Positions 1-7,152 of a stretch of 10,430 nucleotides of DNA are shown piece by piece. Below the pieces are notes generated by a model. The model did no database searches and was not told the DNA's origin. It saw only the letters and a list, made by a program, of their open reading frames with translations. Numbering within the stretch: position 1 is the stretch's first letter; each line of letters starts with the position of its first letter. The translations under genes and the position numbers were made by a program. The stretch is taken from contig JAOADS010000069.1 of assembly GCA_026417195.1 (NCBI GenBank), positions 1 to 10,430 on the forward strand. The letters run 5' to 3'. The DNA comes from Ignavibacteria bacterium. Lineage in GTDB: Bacteria > Bacteroidota > Ignavibacteria > Tepidaquicellales > OLB5.

Positions 1-224
1 TCATATGTTATTAGTTTTATTTTTTTACCTAAAAGACCTCCTGAATTGTTAACTTCTTCAACTGCAAGTTTCAGACCATTGTTAGAAGAAATTCCAAATG
101 TAGCCTCCGAACCTGTAAGAGAACCATATTCTCCTATAAGAATTTCATCACCTCCGGATTTAGTACAACCTGTATAGACCGAAGCTATGAATGTGAATAA
201 GATGATTAGAAATAGATTTTTCAT
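1..224 (-). CDS. LivJ-like ABC transporter substrate-binding lipoprotein (5' end only)
   Basis: Only the first 74 codons are in the window; the gene continues past base 1. The product should be a periplasmic, lipid-anchored binding protein that delivers a small solute (branched-chain amino acid, amide or similar) to an ABC permease. The sequence shows a hydrophobic signal peptide (residues 3-17) and a lipobox-like V-Y-T-G-C ending at Cys20; Tyr at -3 is looser than the usual L/V/I. Then follows the family opening: IGEYGSLTG (30-38), FGISSNNGLKLAVEEVN (43-59) and NNSGGLLGKKIKLI (59-72), typical of type-1 periplasmic binding proteins (Peripla_BP_6 family). The ATG at 224 is chosen because it gives a complete signal peptide. 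A promoter with good spacing lies about 40-65 bases upstream, so the gene is probably transcribed apart from the transglycosylase gene before it. The ligand cannot be told from this fragment. Confidence 0.85.
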   Translation of the reverse strand, partial: MKNLFLIILFTFIASVYTGCTKSGGDEILIGEYGSLTGSEATFGISSNNGLKLAVEEVNNSGGLLGKKIKLITY

Positions 225-261
225 GGCTTAAAAGATTAATTGTTTAAAATTGGTGTTTGTA

Positions 262-290
262 ATTATAGCTATTATCTTAAATAGAATCAA
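262..290 (-). promoter_or_regulatory. Putative promoter of the binding-protein gene
   Basis: On the minus strand, TTGATT (290-285) is separated by 17 bases from TATAAT (267-262). The same site also reads TTG-N20-TA, the spacing of the stronger tRNA promoter in this window, although the distal part of the -7 box (TATAATTA) does not match TAnnTTTG well. It predicts a start near 255 and a leader of about 30 bases before the ATG at 224. Called from the sequence pattern only. Confidence 0.5.
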
Positions 291-314
291 TAAAATAAAA
301 GGGTCTGTTAGTTA

Positions 315-343
315 CACTCCTGTGAATACTTTATACAGAAGTG
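315..343 (-). terminator. Hairpin, possible terminator of the transglycosylase gene
   Basis: On the minus strand, CACTTCTGT (343-335) pairs with ACAGGAGTG (323-315): nine base pairs including one G-U, with an 11-base loop in which ATA and TAT could pair further. It lies 27 bases past the stop of the lytic transglycosylase gene and before the promoter of the next gene, where a terminator is expected. The T-rich stretch starts about 14 bases after the stem rather than directly after it, so it is not a canonical intrinsic terminator. It could instead be a processing or stability structure. Confidence 0.4.
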
Positions 344-369
344 GCTTGAGGTATAGTAAGTCGCAGAAA

Positions 370-2637
370 TTATTTTTTGACTATGAGTTTTTGTCCGACT
401 TCAATTTTATCAGACTTGAGCGAATTCCATTTCTTTAAGTCGCTGACAGGAACATCATACTTATCTGCAATTTTTGCCAATGTGTCTCCCTTTTTAACCG
501 TATAGTAAAGAGTTTTAGATTTTTTTTCTTTTTTGTTTTTGCCGGAGTCTGATTTTTTGTCTTCGTATAACTTAAGCACTTGTCCCTCTATTATTACATC
601 GGAATCAAGATTATTCCACTCCTTGATTTCAGCTACGCTTACATTATGTTCCTTGGCTATTTTTGTAAGATTGTCACCTGCTTTTACTACATATGTTTTT
701 GATTTCTTACTGGAAGATGTTACCTTTTTATCAGAATATATTTTCAGTTTCTGCCCTATAATTATTTTATCGGAATCCAAATCGTTCCACTCTTTGAGTT
801 CAGAGACTGTTACAGAATAATTACCAGCTATTGAAGTTAAATTTTCACCTTCTTTTACAGTGTGAACTAAGTAACTTTTTTTTGAACTGGATTTCTTTTT
901 AGCATCTGTTTCCTTCTGAACATCTTTACTTTTACTTTCGGGTGATTTTCTTTCTTTCTCTCTGTTTTCTTTGTTTATTAGTATATTTTCATTTTCTGAT
1001 GTTGGCTCATTTTCACTTACTTCAGATTCAATTTTAGATTCATCACTCTCGGTAGGCTGATTATCCTTTTCTTTCTCTCTGCTTCCAAAAAGTTCAATGT
1101 ATTTCTGTTTTGTGAGCCAAACTGAAATTTTATCTCCCTTTCGGGGATATGTTCCATAGTAAATATTATTCCATATTCTTATGTCAGACGGGCGGACAGA
1201 ATATTTAAGCGAGATGGAATTCAGATCATCTTTTTCTTCAACTTCATGAAATACAAGTTCTCTGTTAGTTGTGCTGATTATATATCTTTTATCTTCAGGA
1301 TTGTAGCCTTCTATTCTGTAATAGACATGAGATTCCTCATTACTGACAACAGATGTTCCTTCATTACCCTCATATGATGGGGTGAAACCATATTTTTCAA
1401 AATCGTCTGCTTGATTATAGGCTTCAGAAAATTTCTTAAATGTACCTTTTGGTATTTTAATCAGAAAACCATCTGGATAAACAGGTGTTATTTCTGTAAG
1501 CATATGAGGGTTTAGTTCACGTATTGTTTCTACATCTGAACCACACAGTTCTGCTATTCTGTCTATTGATATCTGAGACTTAATCACTACTCTGTCATAC
1601 TCTAACGGCTTACCCCATTCTACATCAGTGAAGCCATACTTGGAGGGATTTAAACATATCATGCCTACAGCAATATATTGCGGAACGTAGTTTCGTGTTT
1701 CTTTTGGGAGATAGTTTCTTAAAGTCCAAAAATTAGTTGAACCGGATTTTCTTATTGCACTGTTTATTCTTCCCGGTCCTGCATTATATGAAGCAAGTGC
1801 GAGATACCAGTCCCCAAAGGTGCTATATAGATCTTTCAGATGTCTTGCAGCTGCATCAGTTGCTTTCTCAGGGTCACGTTTGTCATCAGTGTATTGATCG
1901 TAGTAAAGTCCGTAAGCAGTACCCGTAGTCGGCATAAACTGCCATAATCCGATTGCTCCGGCCCATGAAGATATTTTAGGGTCTAAACCTGATTCGATCA
2001 TAGCGAGATATATAAGTTCTTCAGGTGCATTATTTTCCCTTAGTATTGCTCTCATCAGATTGGAATATTTACCTAACCTGTAAAGCCATTTATCCATATA
2101 TTTCCGACCGTTTCCGGTAAAATAATCTATATAATCCTGCACGTACGAATTGTATTCAAATGGGATTTCTTTACTTTCCGGTAGGTCTTCGGGATCAAAC
2201 GTATTTGAGTAAACTTTTTTCTCCACTTTTTCAATTGTTAATCCAAGTCTTGCTGCGAATTTGATCAATTTTTTTTCATTTGAGATATCTGAAGATGTAG
2301 TCACATAGTCCTGAACAACGCTTGTTGCTAGTTCTTTGAAATCCTTTTCCCAATTGTAGTGTTTCTCAAGGGTTTTCCTGTCAATTTTATAAAGCTCTTT
2401 CAAAGCTGATTCAAATTCCTGCTTTGAGGATTTTGAATTTGCTTCTTCGTTAAACTGCAGAGCTTTTGAGTAGTGAATTCTTGCAAGCTCTAATGTAGTA
2501 TAAATGCTTACGGAATCTTTTTTCTTTCTCCTATCTGCACTTTCTTCCTCCTCAACATCGGCTCCACTGCAACCAGTTAGATGATTTAATATTAGGATAA
2601 ACAGACTGAATTGAAGTAAATATATTAATTTTTTCAT
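370..2637 (-). CDS. mltD: Membrane-bound lytic transglycosylase, MltD type, with LysM repeats
   Basis: This 755-residue lipoprotein should cleave the MurNAc-GlcNAc bond of peptidoglycan, forming 1,6-anhydro-MurNAc ends, from a periplasmic lipid anchor. A signal peptide ends in lipobox L-T-G-C with Cys23, followed by an acidic/basic stretch. The SLT catalytic domain spans about 192-330: LAMIESGLD with catalytic Glu215, GAIGLWQFMP (to 236), ASYNAGPGRI (282-291) and LPKETRNYVPQY (310-321), the pattern of the MltD/family-1 SLT group. A region at 350-396 and a degenerate LysM at about 459-507 follow. After a low-complexity Ser/Glu/Lys linker (about 518-587), three clear LysM domains (588-634, 647-691, 710-754) should bind glycan chains. 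The frame is open 16 codons further upstream, but the start at 2637 gives a normal lipoprotein signal, whereas the longer form would bury it behind a polar extension. At 755 residues it is longer than E. coli MltD (about 450). It is divergent from lipB. The symbol reflects architecture, not proven orthology. Confidence 0.9.
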   Translation of the reverse strand: MKKLIYLLQFSLFILILNHLTGCSGADVEEEESADRRKKKDSVSIYTTLELARIHYSKALQFNEEANSKSSKQEFESALKELYKIDRKTLEKHYNWEKDFKELATSVVQDYVTTSSDISNEKKLIKFAARLGLTIEKVEKKVYSNTFDPEDLPESKEIPFEYNSYVQDYIDYFTGNGRKYMDKWLYRLGKYSNLMRAILRENNAPEELIYLAMIESGLDPKISSWAGAIGLWQFMPTTGTAYGLYYDQYTDDKRDPEKATDAAARHLKDLYSTFGDWYLALASYNAGPGRINSAIRKSGSTNFWTLRNYLPKETRNYVPQYIAVGMICLNPSKYGFTDVEWGKPLEYDRVVIKSQISIDRIAELCGSDVETIRELNPHMLTEITPVYPDGFLIKIPKGTFKKFSEAYNQADDFEKYGFTPSYEGNEGTSVVSNEESHVYYRIEGYNPEDKRYIISTTNRELVFHEVEEKDDLNSISLKYSVRPSDIRIWNNIYYGTYPRKGDKISVWLTKQKYIELFGSREKEKDNQPTESDESKIESEVSENEPTSENENILINKENREKERKSPESKSKDVQKETDAKKKSSSKKSYLVHTVKEGENLTSIAGNYSVTVSELKEWNDLDSDKIIIGQKLKIYSDKKVTSSSKKSKTYVVKAGDNLTKIAKEHNVSVAEIKEWNNLDSDVIIEGQVLKLYEDKKSDSGKNKKEKKSKTLYYTVKKGDTLAKIADKYDVPVSDLKKWNSLKSDKIEVGQKLIVKK
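376..876 (-). repeat. Three tandem LysM-coding repeats
   Basis: The 3' end of the transglycosylase gene encodes three related LysM units at 876-736, 699-565 and 510-376, with repeat starts 177 and 189 bases apart. Each has the order xxVKxGDxLxxIAxxYxV, then a (L/I)KxWNxL core, then SDxIxxGQxL. The first two units are most alike, sharing K-E-W-N and L-D-S-D, and are separated by Lys/Ser-rich spacers. This suggests internal duplication within the gene. These are protein-domain repeats, not a mobile or CRISPR array. Confidence 0.85.
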
Positions 2638-2640
2638 AAC

Positions 2641-2662
2641 TTTCGGTTTTTTATTTCCGAAA
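2641..2662 (-). other. Small inverted repeat in the transglycosylase leader
   Basis: TTTCGG (2641-2646) and CCGAAA (2657-2662) form a perfect 6-bp stem with a 10-base A/T loop. The inner end of the element is only three bases from the start codon at 2637. If transcription starts near 2665 as the upstream promoter predicts, this hairpin would sit at the extreme 5' end of the mRNA. It could affect mRNA stability or ribosome access, or it could be chance in an AT-rich leader. Confidence 0.35.
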
Positions 2663-2671
2663 AAATCAGGG

Positions 2672-2702
2672 TAAAAATAAACCAAACTAAACGTAAAATC
2701 AA
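2672..2702 (-). promoter_or_regulatory. Putative Bacteroidota-type promoter of the transglycosylase gene
   Basis: On the minus strand, TTG (2702-2700) is followed after 20 bases by TATTTTTA (2679-2672). This matches the Bacteroidota sigma-A pattern (TTG near -33, TAnnTTTG near -7) except for the last base of the -7 box. It has the same 20-base spacing as the tRNA promoter in this window. It predicts a leader of about 28 bases. Pattern-based only. Confidence 0.45.
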
Positions 2703-2814
2703 GTTATAATTTAAATGAATCCAAGAACTACTAAATTTATATACAGTTATCCTTATCTGAAAATTAATTTTAATGCACTGAATCTTTATACATCTTATTA
2801 TAATTTAGTAAAAG

Positions 2815-3465
2815 ATGAAAAAAATAGTTAAACACATAGACTCAGGTCTGAGTTCTTATGAAGATGTATGGAGTTTGCAAAAATCGCTTAAGGAAAAAAA
2901 AATCAAAGGTGATGAATATGATTATATAATAACGGTTGAACATTTACCGGTATATACTCTTGGCAGGTCGGGAAACCGTGATCACTTGCTTATTGACAGC
3001 AGAAGTTCACAAGAACTGGGTGTATCATATATTGAGACTGACAGGGGAGGAGATATAACATTTCACGGACCTGGGCAGCTTGTAGTTTATCCTATACTAG
3101 ATTTAAGTAAATACTATAAAGATGTTCATCGGTTTTTGAGAGATCTTGAAGAAGTTGTTATTGTGACACTTTCCAGATTTGGAATTTCAGGGAATAGGGA
3201 AGAGAAATTTACAGGTGTATGGGTTGATGATAAAAAGATATGTGCAATTGGCATAAATGTCTCAAGATGGATAACAATGCACGGGCTCGCACTAAACGTT
3301 AATACAGATCTTTCTTACTTCAAAAACATTATACCTTGCGGAATATTTCATAAAGATGTAACAAGTATGAAAGAGATATTAGGCAGAGATCAGAATATGA
3401 AAGAAGTAATGATGACTATGATGAATTCTTTTGAAGAAGTATTTGAATGTGAAATAGTTGAGTAA
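2815..3465 (+). CDS. lipB: Octanoyltransferase LipB (lipoyl(octanoyl) transferase)
   Basis: This cytoplasmic enzyme moves octanoyl from octanoyl-ACP to lysines of lipoyl domains (2-oxoacid dehydrogenase E2 subunits, glycine cleavage H protein), the first step of endogenous lipoate synthesis before LipA. The 216-residue length is normal for the family. The signature RGGDITFHGPGQL lies at 77-89 with invariant His84. The expected catalytic Lys/Cys pair is present: Lys141 in KKICAIG and Cys175 in NIIPCGI. VYTLGRSG (46-53) and TMHGLALNVN (154-163) also fit. The plus-strand gene is divergent from mltD and ends 6 bases before the tRNA-Ser 3' end. No lipA is adjacent. There is no clear Shine-Dalgarno sequence. 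A TATAAT at 2799-2804 lies so close to the ATG that its transcript would be nearly leaderless, and I see no convincing upstream element. Confidence 0.95.
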   Translation: MKKIVKHIDSGLSSYEDVWSLQKSLKEKKIKGDEYDYIITVEHLPVYTLGRSGNRDHLLIDSRSSQELGVSYIETDRGGDITFHGPGQLVVYPILDLSKYYKDVHRFLRDLEEVVIVTLSRFGISGNREEKFTGVWVDDKKICAIGINVSRWITMHGLALNVNTDLSYFKNIIPCGIFHKDVTSMKEILGRDQNMKEVMMTMMNSFEEVFECEIVE

Positions 3466-3471
3466 TTTTTG

Positions 3472-3559
<88 letters not shown>

Positions 3560-3594
3560 ATACAAACTTAATCTAAAGTATCAGATGAGGCATT

Positions 3595-3625
3595 CAAAGA
3601 TAATTAATGCTTTTAAATATGTCAA
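3595..3625 (-). promoter_or_regulatory. Bacteroidota-type promoter of tRNA-Ser
   Basis: On the minus strand, TTGACA (3625-3620) and TATCTTTG (3602-3595) are separated so that TTG-N20-TATCTTTG is formed. This is an exact match to the Bacteroidota sigma-A -7 consensus TAnnTTTG, with a full -33/-35 element. It lies between the end of the flippase gene (3643) and the tRNA (3558), and predicts a start near 3588 with a 5' leader of about 30 bases for RNase P to remove. This is the best promoter in the window and a useful taxonomic clue. Confidence 0.75.
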
Positions 3626-3642
3626 GCCCTTCATATATAAAG

Positions 3643-5085
3643 TTAAACTTTAAGTATATGTTTCTTAATTTGATCACTGAGAAGAAATATCACAAGCAAA
3701 GACAATAGAAAAACTTTAATTAAAACTTCGTAAAAATAACTGATATCTTCTAACGATGAAATGTAAAAACCTGAAAAAAACAAACTAATAGTCAGGATAA
3801 AGGCTGTAATAATTTTATTCCATTGATAGTTTATATAATAAATTTTCTGAGACAGATAATACAAAACAACAAACATAGTAATATAGGATATTAACGTTGA
3901 AATAGCTGCTCCGGTAATTCCTAAATAAGGAATAAGAATCAGATTCAAAGCTATATTTACAAGACAACCATAAGCTGAGGATTTAATCAGATAAGATATT
4001 TTGTTCTCCAGAAAAGATGCTACTGTAAGATTAATAAACAAACCATGAAAGAAATACGCTCCTAATATATATGGTATTATGTGAACTCCGCTCCAGTAAT
4101 CTTGATTTAAAAATGTATAATTCCAGATTTTTATTTTAATAACATCCTCAGTCAATAGTGAAAAAAACAAAAAAGCTGAAAATCCTGCATAGCAGAAATA
4201 GGTGAAAACTTTTGAATATAAGTCTTTACTGTTTTCATTATCTTTAATCTTCATAAAAAAAGGTATCCACGCAATTTTAAATCCGGTTATTACAAGGTTC
4301 ATAACTATTCCCAAACGATATGAAGCCGAATATATTCCAACTTCTTCAGTACTTCTTGTATACTCAATTATAAACCTATCTGCCAGATCTATTGATATAA
4401 GAAAAACTCCGTAAAAGAAAAAAAGATATGAAGAACTGAATATTTTTTTAGCAGTATCCACACTGAAACTAAAAGTTAAGTATTCTTTAGTACAGACAAG
4501 ACCACAAAATAATATAAATAAATAAGAAACTATATAAGCATATAAAATAGATTCAATACCCATTCCCCATTGGACTATAAACAGCAGGTTGAGAAAAACA
4601 TTAATAATTACAGCTATGGCATTTATTAGTGTATAATTAACTGATCTCTGTTCACTGTTCAGAACTATCATAGGAAATCTGGATAGAGAATCCACAACAA
4701 GTAATATACCGAGCAGTCTTAGCAGATTTGAAGGTGAATCACTGGAAAAGAACAATAAAGATAATTCTTTGGAAAAAACAAAAATTATTACACTTAAAGT
4801 AACTGAAACACCAAGTATCATAAACATCATAGTGCTATATATGTTCTTCTTCTGGTCATTTCCGGACTCAAGAAACATCTTCTGAAAAGCAGTCTCCGAA
4901 CCGAAAAGATATATAAGGACTATGAAAAACCATAAAGAATATACCAGAGAATAAAGGCCGTAATCTTCTGGTCTGAAATAATATGTATAAACCGGCAGAA
5001 GAAGAAACGGGAGGAACCTGTTAAACACACTTCCTGTTGTGTAGATTATAGTATGTTTCAGTATATGACTAAGGCTATAATTCAT
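3643..5085 (-). CDS. Wzx-type polysaccharide flippase (MOP superfamily)
   Basis: This 480-residue inner-membrane protein has about 12-14 hydrophobic segments along its whole length, fitting the oligosaccharidyl-lipid flippases that move undecaprenyl-linked sugar units to the periplasmic face. The N-terminus is typical of the family: an amphipathic LKHTIIYTTGSVFNR (9-23), then FLPFLLLPVYTYYFRPEDYG, matching the usual P-x-Y-T then P-x-x-Y/F-G pattern. A later ITGAAISTLISY segment corresponds to the conserved GAA region near the end of such proteins. The frame is open back to 5172, but the start at 5085 is chosen because it begins 5 bases after the stop of the glycosyltransferase gene and gives the normal N-terminus; the longer form would overlap that gene by 82 bases. 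It is the last gene of the minus-strand operon. The glycan it carries is unknown. Confidence 0.88.
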   Translation of the reverse strand: MNYSLSHILKHTIIYTTGSVFNRFLPFLLLPVYTYYFRPEDYGLYSLVYSLWFFIVLIYLFGSETAFQKMFLESGNDQKKNIYSTMMFMILGVSVTLSVIIFVFSKELSLLFFSSDSPSNLLRLLGILLVVDSLSRFPMIVLNSEQRSVNYTLINAIAVIINVFLNLLFIVQWGMGIESILYAYIVSYLFILFCGLVCTKEYLTFSFSVDTAKKIFSSSYLFFFYGVFLISIDLADRFIIEYTRSTEEVGIYSASYRLGIVMNLVITGFKIAWIPFFMKIKDNENSKDLYSKVFTYFCYAGFSAFLFFSLLTEDVIKIKIWNYTFLNQDYWSGVHIIPYILGAYFFHGLFINLTVASFLENKISYLIKSSAYGCLVNIALNLILIPYLGITGAAISTLISYITMFVVLYYLSQKIYYINYQWNKIITAFILTISLFFSGFYISSLEDISYFYEVLIKVFLLSLLVIFLLSDQIKKHILKV

Positions 5086-5090
5086 CCAGA

Positions 5091-6203
5091 CTAAATGTTT
5101 ACATCTATCGATTGATAATATTGTCTGAGTCTTGAAAATACTGACTGATAGGAATGATATTTCTCTACCCACAAACGGGATTTAGACCTCAATCCTCTGA
5201 GTAGACTCTCATCATCAAGAAGTGATATGATTACATCTGCAAGGTTATCTTTATTCGCGACAAGAAAAGGATTCTCCGGCAGCCATTCCGCCATACCACA
5301 GTTCATGTCTGTAATTGTAGGGATCCCAAGCGAAAGATTTTCCAGAGAATTTATTCCATAACCAGTCCCTCCTCTGTTGCCGATTTGATCAATTGCAATG
5401 TGACATGTTCTTTTTATTTTAAGCAGTTCATTTCTCGGGGTGTTCTCAATAAGGAGAAACTCAATATCTCTGGAACGTTTAACTTTCTCAATTGCTTCAA
5501 TTATTTCATATGTTCCTTTTACATATCTGTCAGTCGGCGAATGGATAATTCTTATCATACCCTTTCCGAAATATTCCTCATCAGGAATATATTCCAACTT
5601 TGAATCCTCAAAGGGAAAAAAAAGAAAATTAATGTCAGGATGTCTGAGAGTATGGTCATATTCAAAGGTAAGATTCAGATCACTGAGTTCATCCATCTTT
5701 TTTACAATTCCTCTGGTTCTCAAATCATCTCCGAAATAACAATTTATTATCTTTTTGCCAGCCTTTTTAAACCTGATAGCTGTCCTGCAGTCTGAATAGA
5801 AATCAATTCCTCCGTCAAAATGAATTATATCAAAAGATTCAGCATTTAACTCCTCCAGCGCTTTTTCAAATTTTCCACTATGTCTTTTTTCCCTTACTTT
5901 CATAAAGAGCTGCTCAACAGAATTCCTGTAGCTGAAATATGGTAAATATGTCCAGTAATCTGTATTTTCATTCTCTATTCTCTGATGAAGTTTCCTTTTT
6001 TTATAATCTCTCCATTTCATCGCTAATTTACTTCTACTTAAGGGAATTTTCAGACAAATATCCTCCGGGAAATCATAAGGAATTTTATAAAAAGTTATCA
6101 GCCTTGACTCTAATCCGAATGATTTCTGCATTCTTGTAAGGTTATATGGTACGCCGGCTGTATTTTCAGGTGCGATATGAAGGACTTTATGTTGAAACTC
6201 CAT
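5091..6203 (-). CDS. GT-B glycosyltransferase (GT4/GT1-like)
   Basis: This 370-residue, apparently cytoplasmic enzyme is likely to add a sugar from a nucleotide-sugar donor to a lipid-linked glycan. The first strand KVLHIAPENTAGVPYNL (6-22) opens a Rossmann-like half. IIHFDGGIDF (126-135) and YFGDDLRTRG (156-165) complete the acceptor domain pattern. The donor half has IIHSPTDRYVKGT (219-231), resembling the usual P-x(n)-KG loop, and TGYGINSLENLSLGIPTI (280-297), the nucleotide-sugar binding region. Glu288 fits the second Glu of the EX7E motif, while the first position is Thr280, so the motif is only half present. The start at 6203 overlaps the upstream membrane-protein gene by 17 bases, and the flippase starts 5 bases after the stop, indicating translational coupling. 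Sugar and linkage cannot be predicted. Confidence 0.82.
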   Translation of the reverse strand: MEFQHKVLHIAPENTAGVPYNLTRMQKSFGLESRLITFYKIPYDFPEDICLKIPLSRSKLAMKWRDYKKRKLHQRIENENTDYWTYLPYFSYRNSVEQLFMKVREKRHSGKFEKALEELNAESFDIIHFDGGIDFYSDCRTAIRFKKAGKKIINCYFGDDLRTRGIVKKMDELSDLNLTFEYDHTLRHPDINFLFFPFEDSKLEYIPDEEYFGKGMIRIIHSPTDRYVKGTYEIIEAIEKVKRSRDIEFLLIENTPRNELLKIKRTCHIAIDQIGNRGGTGYGINSLENLSLGIPTITDMNCGMAEWLPENPFLVANKDNLADVIISLLDDESLLRGLRSKSRLWVEKYHSYQSVFSRLRQYYQSIDVNI

Positions 6204-7146
6204 CAGAGGAAATATCTTTTTTAAATGACGGGAAGATTGTCATAAATGCCATTGGAATCAGTATAAGGAAAATAGTCATAGCCTTATCTATTTCCCTCAT
6301 TCTGCCTATGAAGAAAAAGGAAAAAAGATAAAACGCTGGCAGTACATAAATGAAAGCTCTTTTCAGAAATTCTGGTTTAGGTTTAAAATTCTTTATTGCA
6401 AACGGAAGCAGAGGACCTATCATAAACATCCACAGAATAACCCAATCCCCGTGTGTAAGATTAAATACTGCATCCTTTGTGAAATACCATTTAATATCGC
6501 CAGTGCTGAATTCACCTCCTCTGATAAGGTAAATCAATGAATATGAAAAGACAAAAACTAATATTAACCCGATGGTATTCAGCCAAGCCTTGCGTGATTT
6601 CAGGTTATCTTTTGATGAGAAGAAGTAAAACACTGAAATCAAAATACCCTGAAGCTCATTAAAGGCTGATATAGAAATCAAAGGGAAAAGAAATTTGAAT
6701 CTACGGGTATTAGTAAAATAAAACGACAAAGCCATGAGTCCGCAGGTAGTCATATCACCCAAGGTGTCATATCCTGTTAGCGAAAGAGGTATTAATAATG
6801 AAAAAAACAGAGTGGAAACAAGAATTCCTGATTCGTTAAACCATAATGAGAAAAACATACAGACAGAGAAAATCATGAAAGCATAAACAAGCATATTTTG
6901 GATGAAATATCCGATTAAAAATGCATTTTTATCAGATAAAACAAGATTTGCAAGTCTGATCCATATATCAGTGATGTACGGATTAAGCACCCTGTATTTA
7001 TAAGGATATTCTATAGAGTTGTTTATTATTGACCCATGTCTAGTTTTCTTCAGTTCATAATTGGGAGCATCTACCCTTACAGTCTGGAAATATGCAAGTA
7101 TAAGAGTAACAGAAATAATTAAAAAAGTTCTACTTGTAATATGCAT
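6187..7146 (-). CDS. Polytopic membrane protein, unknown function, surface-glycan operon
   Basis: This 319-residue protein has about eight or nine hydrophobic segments (roughly 7-23, 76-98, 106-123, 131-145, 152-176, 190-208, 235-250, 264-281, 287-305). I do not recognise a named family. Polar residues that may be functional lie at segment borders: YKYRVLNPYI (49-58, Arg52) in a long extracytoplasmic loop after segment 1, SLTGYDTLGD (122-131), FNELQG (162-167, Glu164) and GRMREID (281-287). An Arg after the first segment, an N-E pair in mid-protein and a late R-x-x-E/E-I-x-K segment recall integral membrane proteins of exopolysaccharide clusters and GT-C-like transferases, but this is a resemblance only. 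It starts 6 bases after the FemAB-like gene and overlaps the glycosyltransferase gene by 17 bases. It could act as a polymerase, ligase or lipid-linked sugar transferase. Confidence 0.75.
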   Translation of the reverse strand: MHITSRTFLIISVTLILAYFQTVRVDAPNYELKKTRHGSIINNSIEYPYKYRVLNPYITDIWIRLANLVLSDKNAFLIGYFIQNMLVYAFMIFSVCMFFSLWFNESGILVSTLFFSLLIPLSLTGYDTLGDMTTCGLMALSFYFTNTRRFKFLFPLISISAFNELQGILISVFYFFSSKDNLKSRKAWLNTIGLILVFVFSYSLIYLIRGGEFSTGDIKWYFTKDAVFNLTHGDWVILWMFMIGPLLPFAIKNFKPKPEFLKRAFIYVLPAFYLFSFFFIGRMREIDKAMTIFLILIPMAFMTIFPSFKKDISSDGVST

Positions 7147-7152
7147 CTGAAT

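Noticed and set aside
250..438. Plus-strand open frame of about 62 codons between the binding-protein and transglycosylase genes
   Set aside because: It overlaps the 3' end of the transglycosylase gene, the hairpin and the promoter on the minus strand, and its N-terminal hydrophobic run is just AT-rich sequence.
533..820. Plus-strand open frame opposite the LysM region
   Set aside because: It lies wholly inside the well-supported transglycosylase gene on the other strand, and its translation shows no family pattern. It arises from the repeated LysM codons read in antisense.
2638..2685. Sixteen-codon N-terminal extension of the transglycosylase
   Set aside because: It would place a polar, aromatic stretch ahead of the lipoprotein signal and overlap the predicted promoter region and leader hairpin.
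2776..2806. TATAAT-containing promoter for lipB
   Set aside because: TATAAT (2799-2804) has no TTG element at either 17 or 20 bases upstream and would give an almost leaderless mRNA; too weak to list as a feature.
5086..5172. Longer N-terminus for the flippase (start at 5172)
   Set aside because: It would overlap the glycosyltransferase gene by 82 bases and add a non-family leader. The start at 5085, 5 bases after that gene's stop, matches the normal flippase N-terminus.
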